Shown here piece by piece: positions 56,741 to 64,000 of a DNA stretch of 64,000 nucleotides. The notes beneath the pieces were generated by a model, which worked only from the letters and a program-made list of their open reading frames with translations, was not told the origin of the DNA and ran no database searches. This DNA comes from Gadus chalcogrammus (Eukaryota > Chordata > Actinopteri > Gadiformes > Gadidae), in NCBI RefSeq assembly GCF_026213295.1, contig NC_079420.1, positions 20,149,041 to 20,213,040 on the forward strand, in the 5' to 3' direction. Position numbers and translations under genes: made by a program. The stretch's first letter is position 1, and every line of letters begins with the position of its first letter.

Positions 56741-57900
56741 GTTTGCTGGCCAGAAGGAGTACAGTTTTCAGCTGATTTTCCAGCTGATAGTGCTTGCTTG
56801 TAGATTCCACCAGCCCTGGGGTCATGCACCTGATATACCTTTGGATCCCGCTGCTTGCTGTAGTGCACAATCCTCTCTGGGATAGGATTCGTCCACAGAT
56901 AGCAGTCCGGTGTGATGCCGTGAATGTTGGCCCTGAAGGCCTTCTCCATCAGCTTTCCCTTCATCTCAGCTTCACATTGCTGCAGCTTTCCATTGATTTA
57001 ATACCAGCTCAGTTTATGGGCTGTTAAAATGCTCTTCTTTTCTACAGCTCGGGTTATTATTTACATTCCCAACCCATTAGGTCTGGTGTAATATCTGTGT
57101 AGGCTTTTGATCCGGATGTTCTTTATATCTGGAGTCACCAAAAATATAATTTCAACCGGTGTACCCATTGTTACGGGATCAAAACGTGTTATACTTTACA
57201 AGAGAATATGAATCAGGTTGATAGAGATGATGATACAAAAGCAATGATGAAGTCCCACACATTTGAAATATTCACAACGTCGCAAACTCACTTAAATGTC
57301 CTGTAAGCTTTGTCTTTGTTTTGGCTAACTTCCTGTCTGTTTTCTACAGTCTGCCCTTCCTTCCCTCCTCCCCATGCCTCACTCACTTTTTCCTGCCAGC
57401 TTTCTTGTCTTCTTTCTTTTCTCCAACCCTTTATTTTCGCTTTGCATGTTTTGTAAGCCGTTCCTGGTAGCGCTGGAATTGGTAACTTTGCCTATGAAAT
57501 CCTGCCGCCTGCCCTTGAACGCGCAGAGAAGGCCACCCCTTTGTGGAGTTCTCTCTCCTGATTGGATAAAGTGAGAACAGGATACCTTAAAAGATAATCT
57601 CATCGCTGCAGAGCAGAGCGACTGGGAGACCCAGTTTAATGACCAAACACTCTTTATCAGTGATGGCTGTCGTTATATAGAGCTAATTAACACTTATTTT
57701 AACTAATCAATATCATTAACAGTGTCTTTAGCGATAAGTGATGTAAAAAACACCAACTAAACTACATTACTACTACATTTGTACTTAGTAGAAATGTGTA
57801 CATAGTAGTCATCTTTATAAAGTGTATCTTAGATTGTCGTTGCTCTTAAACAACAGAATACTGGGTGAGTCTCCATAGCAATAACAGCACTGCATCCTGC
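56741..57900. other. Unique non-coding sequence
   Basis: Frames around 56794-57027 and 57374-57603 lack domains. No array. Confidence 0.4.
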
Positions 57901-58480
57901 AGGTTCTGACCCGTGGCAGACTGCAAGGGTCCAAACCTGGCAACCGCTCGGTGCTATTAATCAGTCACACAGAGGACTGTCTTCCATCCAGATGGGGAGT
58001 CCTTCCGCAACCACAGAAAAATAAGCAGGCTAATTAATTCTTATTGTTACAGGGAGATTAGAGGGAGGGAGAGAGGGAGGGAGACAGAGACGGAGAGAGA
58101 GATAGGGGTGGAGGGGGTGTTGGCGGTGGAAGGCAGCGAGGGGATGAAGTCACCTTTACTCGAGTATCGGAGACGCACGCTCAAAATCGTCTTCCCTCAC
58201 GGCCATTGTTTCTTGGTGGAGAATATATCTGTGTCATTAAAGGCTGTATGTGCGCATGGGGAGAGGGCCGGCGTGGCTGCTTGACATCAGCGCTGTAGAG
58301 GTTAATGAATGATAAGGCGGAGGAAGCTCTCTGGGCCCCAGTGTGACAACGATGACAAAGGCTAGGCTGGGAGACTATCCAGCTTGAAGCCCGCCTTACA
58401 TGGATAAGGGATGGAGGATGTGAAGGGTTATATTATCATGTAAGTGCTCGGGGTGAATACCGTCATAGATTTGGAAATGC
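57901..58480. promoter_or_regulatory. Candidate conserved non-coding elements around a short GA patch
   Basis: TAATTAAT at 58031-58038, SOX-type CATTGTTT at 58204-58211, and a purine patch GAGGGAGGGAGAGAGGG near 58062. No gene. Confidence 0.35.
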
Positions 58481-59479
58481 AAGAATAAAAATAAGTGAGT
58501 TCTGAATGCATAGTGAGGCTGGGGTGTTTTTCTTTGTTTTTCTCTGGTTTGATCTTGCCAAACAATAGTTTGGTTTCTCAAGTTTACAAAGTCAGATGTT
58601 GTGGGTTCTTGCAGGGCTTTGTAGTTTGTAGTCACTTTCGCAGTACATGTTCATCTATTCATCCACCCTCTAGGTGACGAGATCATGTACCATTTAATAA
58701 TGAAAAAAAGCCTGGCCAATAGATAAGAACACATTTTGTTCTACGCATTCTGCGATCCACGTCTCACAAGAACATAGCATCCTGTGATCGTGGGTGGTTT
58801 TAGGTGTTTTCTCCCTCAGATCACAAGGCCCTGTTTGGATTGCATTGTGCTGTGGACTTTCTTTCTCTGTTATGTCATCCAAGGCCAACGCAGTTTGGAA
58901 AACAATCAGTGGGTAATGACAGAACGTCTCCGGAGGGCCCGCCTAATTATCTCAACTTCCATCACCCCGGCCCTCACCTGGCATCTGTGGCACCTGGTGC
59001 GGTCGGCCGCCAGAGACAGGAAGTCCATTATAGTAGAATCCCTAACACCAGGAACCGCTGTGCACTGAGCTGTTGTTATTATTAACTTCAAAAAATAACC
59101 AGTTTCTAGTTCTATCCAGGTTCTCACAAAGCATTTTTCCAGTTTTGGATCAAAGATTGTTTTTTTCCAAGGGAAAGGCAGGGGTGAGGGTTGTCTGAGT
59201 AAACTAGTGACATCTCTGTCCATGTGCGGAGAATGATCCAAGGGGAAGCCCACATGAGCACATGGCTTAGAGGACATGATGTACAGTGGCAGGGCACTTT
59301 TAGCTGTGAGAACTGCGCTTTGGCATAAAACACAACAATCAATGATCGCACAACTCTTTATGCACAAAGTCGTGTCCCTGGCGGACCTGTGAACCTCTTC
59401 CTCAACCCCACACCAGGCTGTGGAGGAACCCGTTACTCTCTCCACACTGAGGGGAGCACGAGGTCTCCAGCATCATTAT
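58481..59479. other. Unique sequence with a 179-codon minus frame, not called as coding
   Basis: The minus frame at 58906-59445 is non-repetitive but domainless, and it is overlapped by two + frames (58784-59085). Its length is near what chance allows in 64 kb. Confidence 0.3.
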
Positions 59480-59760
59480 TTCCCTTCAAAATGTAACTGA
59501 CTTTACTGCGCACCCTAATTTGCTTGCCATAATTATAGGTCATGCTCCCCTTTTGTAATTTATAAAACCTTTTGTTCTTATCAATAATGAATGGGCCTTA
59601 GCAAATCAGGGTACTATAATATTTTGATATTATGAAAATGCTAATGCGTAAGGGACCTTAAGCCTTATCGGGCCAGGTCCGATGCACTATTAAACAGCCC
59701 GTAGAAGAAGTCAGACGCAAATTGCTTATGTTAATGCCCTAGTTGTACCCGGACAGGCTG
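59480..59760. promoter_or_regulatory. Candidate conserved non-coding element
   Basis: TAATTA at 59530-59535, TATCAATAATGAATGGGCC near 59579 and GCTAATGCG near 59640, in repeat-free AT-leaning sequence of strong CNE texture. Confidence 0.45.
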
Positions 59761-59950
59761 AGGAGCCTGCAATTAATTTCATCCATGCGGTGGATAGACA
59801 GGCACATTTATTTCCCTTTCCACAGGATGCTACCCCCTCCCTCCCTCCCCCCTCCCTCCTCTCTCACAGGTCCCTACTCAGCCAATGGGGAGGGCTGTGC
59901 AGAGCGAGGAGAGAAAGGGGCGAAGAGGGGGAAAGTGAGAGGGGTAGAAG
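59761..59950. other. Pyrimidine patch then purine patch
   Basis: A CCCTCCCTCCC-type patch at about 59831-59860, then G/A-rich DNA at 59900-59945. The overlapping frames are compositional. Confidence 0.5.
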
Positions 59951-60330
59951 TAAGTTTCGAGCGATCCATGACCTAATTGAACGGCAGCGAAGAGGGAGGG
60001 CGGCAGTGGTGAGACAGGAGGCAGAATCTTTATTCACTCCACTGACAAGTGTTTTCACAGCTTAAACCTGTTTTATTAATTATGTTTGACATATCCCTAA
60101 TTACTTTCATTTACATCACATCGGCTCTTAGCTGATGACTGCACGGCGAGGCCGGTTCGCCGTGTTGTTGTTGCTGCGGAGCAATCAGATAGGGAAGTGA
60201 GCAACGACAGGCCATTGTTTTATCACGAGACGTAACAACAGCTCTCAAATTAACTCGCTCACAATTACATTTGGGTGGCTGTCAGATGGCTGAGATAGCG
60301 TGCTCATAAAATACAAGGAGGAAAAAAAAT
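59951..60330. promoter_or_regulatory. Candidate conserved non-coding element
   Basis: ATTAATTA at 60075-60082 and TAATTA at 60098-60103 are followed by CpG-containing unique sequence with CATTGTTTTATC near 60213. The long repeat-free stretch with mixed AT-rich cores is among the best CNE candidates of the window. Confidence 0.45.
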
Positions 60331-61666
60331 TAATTTGTAAAAAAAGTGTTTCTAAAAAAGGTCTCGGAAGGTGGACGGTGTAATCGCTTCACACATTGAA
60401 CCCAGAGTTAACTCCATGGTTCCCTCTTCTACAAACAGTGACACGACCTCCCGAAAACATCATCGTAAGAGCCATAATAGAATCAAGAACACGCCGCTAT
60501 CTGGATATAATCTAGATCCTTCTAGATGAGATCCACTGTTGGGTAAGATGCCACAGCTCCTGTACATATGAACTCTGTCTCTACTGCTCCTCTTGTTGTA
60601 AAACCCGGTCTCTCGTGGGAGCCTTTGCCTCTGTCCTCACCTCCTCCTCCAAGCCGTTCTTTTCTTACACCCCCACACCCCTCCATCTCCTTACCTCTGT
60701 ATGAGAGCTCCCGCTGGGCTGACACCATCGTTAAAAACAAGGCCTTAGAATTATGAAGTCGGTTGCTGCCGACCATGTCGGCCAGCTAAATATCCATGAG
60801 CACAATCTCTTTTCGTTTAAATGCTGGGTATAAAGCCAGATGTGATTGAAGAGGCGCTGTTGTGTTTGCTGTGTGTGTTGTGCTGCGATGCGCGCTGTGT
60901 AGGACGCTAACTAATAGAAAAATAAACGACTGTAGGGTTCAGCTGGGTAAGAAACCGCGGAATTGGGATCCCGGTTGGCTTGAAAATAAACACACTCAGA
61001 GTTAACGGTCTACTCAATATTTGTGCGAGAGAAAAAATATACCTTTGTATTTACATGGTTGAACTGAAATCCATTTTCTCTTGCGTAGGTTGAATTCATG
61101 TTATAAGCAAGGAAAGTGTACAGCTGCAGAAGACAGCAGACAGTCATCTTAGGACATAAGGACATCTCCCCTTCAGATCTCTGTTCAATCCAAATAACTG
61201 TAATTCCTTCATTTTTAAATACATAATAGAAATGGATTACGACTTCTCATAAAAATGTATATTCCAATTCTCTTCTTAATGTATATCCCTGCCTGGGGCC
61301 AGGTATTATTCAAACATTAATATAAAAAAGAACCATACATCAAAAATCTGTCAGCTTTCACTTTTCCTTCCCTCCACTCTCATGCATATTGAATGGGGAC
61401 ATGGCTTGACTATGAGCAGTCTTACAGCAATTACTACATTTAGTAACATGCATAGTGACGGATGGATGGGTCATTCCTCTATTCTGTATTCAATATGCTA
61501 CATTTTTTATGACCTTTTCAATACTTTTACTTCTAGGGGTGCAATGTTTAGATAATATACTTTATGCAAATTATATAATTCTATAAATTTTAGATTTGTC
61601 TCCAGCCGTCTTTTTCCCTGTGTGAAGTAGAGGTGTCCACGGCAGTGCAATTTAAGTCAAGTCGGT
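60331..61666. other. Unique non-coding sequence
   Basis: A-rich near 60320-60360. Frames at 60522-60776 on both strands are domainless. Otherwise nothing recognised. Confidence 0.45.
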
Positions 61667-62009
<343 letters not shown>

Positions 62010-62260
62010 AAATGAGACACAAACAAACAGTTTGCATTAGCTACAAAGGCTATGCAAATAGTGACATATTTTCCTCTTACTCATTTTACTCCCTAATGTT
62101 TCGTAATCGGCATTGGTAAGTCAGAAGACATCAGCTTGACTCTATTAATTACCACCTGATCCTTTCTTCCTGGATAATTAGGTACCCATTAGTTCTAATC
62201 AAGTAGTTACTTAATTATTGCAGTAATTAGTCTAATGGCCTAGCAAATTGAAGCTTTATC
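62010..62260. promoter_or_regulatory. Candidate homeodomain/POU enhancer
   Basis: A perfect octamer-type TATGCAAAT lies at 62051-62059. Four TAATTA cores lie at 62146, 62175, 62212 and 62224, all within 84 bp. The sequence is otherwise unique. Homeodomain proteins bind TAATTA and POU proteins the octamer, so enhancer function is inferred. Confidence 0.5.
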
Positions 62261-62640
62261 ACTTTCAGATACTTAATGTTCTTGGCAGAGTACATCACAA
62301 GTGTCAATGCTTGGGCTTCTGCAATCAGGCTAAAGGAAAGAAAGTTAATACTAAAACAATGCAAATATCTATCGGTAGCTCCCTTATTTTCACCCGTTCT
62401 AAAGTGACCACATTAGTGGCATTGTGCCTTTTATCTATATATATACATGATCTTTAGCTCAGTCTTTGCTATGGCATCTTATCTGGTGTTAACCTGTTGG
62501 CAGCCCAGGGAACCCTGTTTTTGATGCCAGCAGCGCATGCAAGGATCCCAGCAATGCCAGAGGTCCATCTGATGGAATGTGCGGTATCCCGTCCGTCTAT
62601 TCATCTCTGAGGGCCGCTTCAACGTGACATCACATGGCAA
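62261..62640. other. Unique non-coding sequence
   Basis: Nothing recognised. Confidence 0.4.
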
Positions 62641-62644
62641 ATAT

Positions 62645-62718
62645 GTGCTTAGGGGTGAGTGAGAGAGGGAGAGCTGGGCTTTGGGGTGAGTGAGTGAGAG
62701 AAAGAGAGATGTGCTTAG

Positions 62719-62803
<85 letters not shown>

Positions 62804-62850
62804 AGCTTGGCTTTGGGGTGAGTGAGTGAGAGAAAGAGAGATGTGCTTAG

Positions 62851-62895
<45 letters not shown>

Positions 62896-62950
62896 CTATG
62901 CTGAGGGGTAAGAGAGAGAAAGACAGAGAGGAAGAGAGAGAGAGCTGTTC
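62645..62950. repeat. 132-bp tandem duplication containing expanded GA arrays
   Basis: A 55-bp segment (62667-62721) recurs at 62799-62853 with one substitution. Each copy is followed by a GA array, the first longer than the second. A partial third copy of the TGTGCTTAGGGG word lies at 62644-62655. Confidence 0.9.
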
Positions 62951-63402
<452 letters not shown>

Positions 63403-64000
63403 AATACGCACACAGACATTGTACAGGTTGTATAAATCAAACATTCCAGGAAAAGGGACCCAAAACTTAAAGTTTCTGGAATTCTTTAAAGCAGAGCATG
63501 AAACTAGTCCTCTTAACTTGACCTATTTGCCCAGAAAAAAACAGAATGCCCCACAAGACGCCTTCATAGAAAAAGAAAGATAGAAAAGCCAAAGCCAGCA
63601 GTGCTCCTTGCCGTATGACAGCAGTGTGTGAAAACTGACACACAAGAGTTTTCAAATTGGGGCCCGGGGAGCCGAAGCATAAAATAACTTCAATCTCGGC
63701 AGCTCCCCGAGGAACAGAGCGGAGGTGGACCAACAACAACACGACAACAGGGAGCCAGGAAGGGGTGAGGGTAGGAGTTATTAGAGGATAAAACATGCCT
63801 CTCCATCTCACTCTCCCTCTCTCAGGAACCCCAAGGATGATCAATGGATTTAGTCACAGGGATATTCAAGCAGAAAATTGCTGCCTTTTTTGCTTTTCGT
63901 TGAAGTATTTCTAGAATACATCGCCAAACCCCTCGTCCACAAAGGTTGTGGAGAGAAAAACGAGAGCGAGTTCAGTTTGTACCAGTAATCCTGGAAAAAG
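63403..64000. other. Unique non-coding sequence to the window end
   Basis: A minus frame of 125 codons at 63467-63844 has no domain and is crossed by a + frame. No gene, array or RNA is supported. Confidence 0.4.

Noticed and set aside
58906..59445. 179-codon minus-strand frame
   Set aside because: No domain, overlapped by plus-strand frames, and the length is near chance expectation for 64 kb.

Overview
The window reads as vertebrate, almost certainly teleost fish, nuclear DNA from a gene desert or a very large intron. I find no protein-coding exon I can defend, no rRNA or tRNA gene, no operon-like layout and no CRISPR array. Open frames are short and are either translations of microsatellites or isolated frames at the length chance predicts. 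The fish assignment rests on the very high density of long, nearly perfect dinucleotide arrays: twelve CA/TG tracts of roughly 70 bp or more, plus several long GA/TC tracts, in 64 kb. Gadiform fishes such as cod are known for this kind of dinucleotide load, so a cod relative is a reasonable guess, but only a guess.

Two kinds of sequence alternate. The first is simple-sequence and minisatellite DNA: GA/CA blocks at 1.5-2.9 kb and 4.3-4.8 kb; CA/TG tracts at 6.5, 13.4, 27.5, 31.7, 34.9, 35.4, 39.5, 40.6, 54.0, 56.6, 61.7 and 63.3 kb; TC/GA tracts at 17.2, 27.4, 38.8 and 62.7 kb; a 19-bp purine-rich minisatellite at 2.5-2.9 kb; a 21-bp minisatellite at 16.06-16.22 kb; and a 36-bp minisatellite at 52.68-53.24 kb. 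The second is unique sequence with the look of vertebrate developmental enhancers (conserved non-coding element, CNE, candidates). These are repeat-free stretches of 150-500 bp of mixed composition with clustered homeodomain (TAATTA, GATTAATC), POU octamer (ATTTGCAT/ATGCAAAT) and SOX (AACAATG/AACAAAG) motifs. The best examples are at 2.1, 7.8, 12.6, 17.8, 19.4, 22.7, 23.3, 30.5, 46.4, 47.3, 54.5, 56.3, 59.6, 60.1 and 62.1 kb. Conservation was judged by eye from composition and motifs only, because no alignment was possible.

A distinct patch at about 14.9-16.7 kb carries five copies of the octamer TAGGCCTA and the 21-bp minisatellite and may be inserted or mobile-element-derived DNA. A second patch at 20.6-21.3 kb contains a pair of about 40-nt inverted repeats bounding a 403-bp segment, the best candidate here for a non-autonomous DNA transposon. 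A CpG-dense stretch lies at 36.1-38.4 kb.

The likely working model is an array of long-range regulatory elements for a developmental gene outside the window, interspersed with expanding microsatellites. The target gene cannot be named from this sequence.
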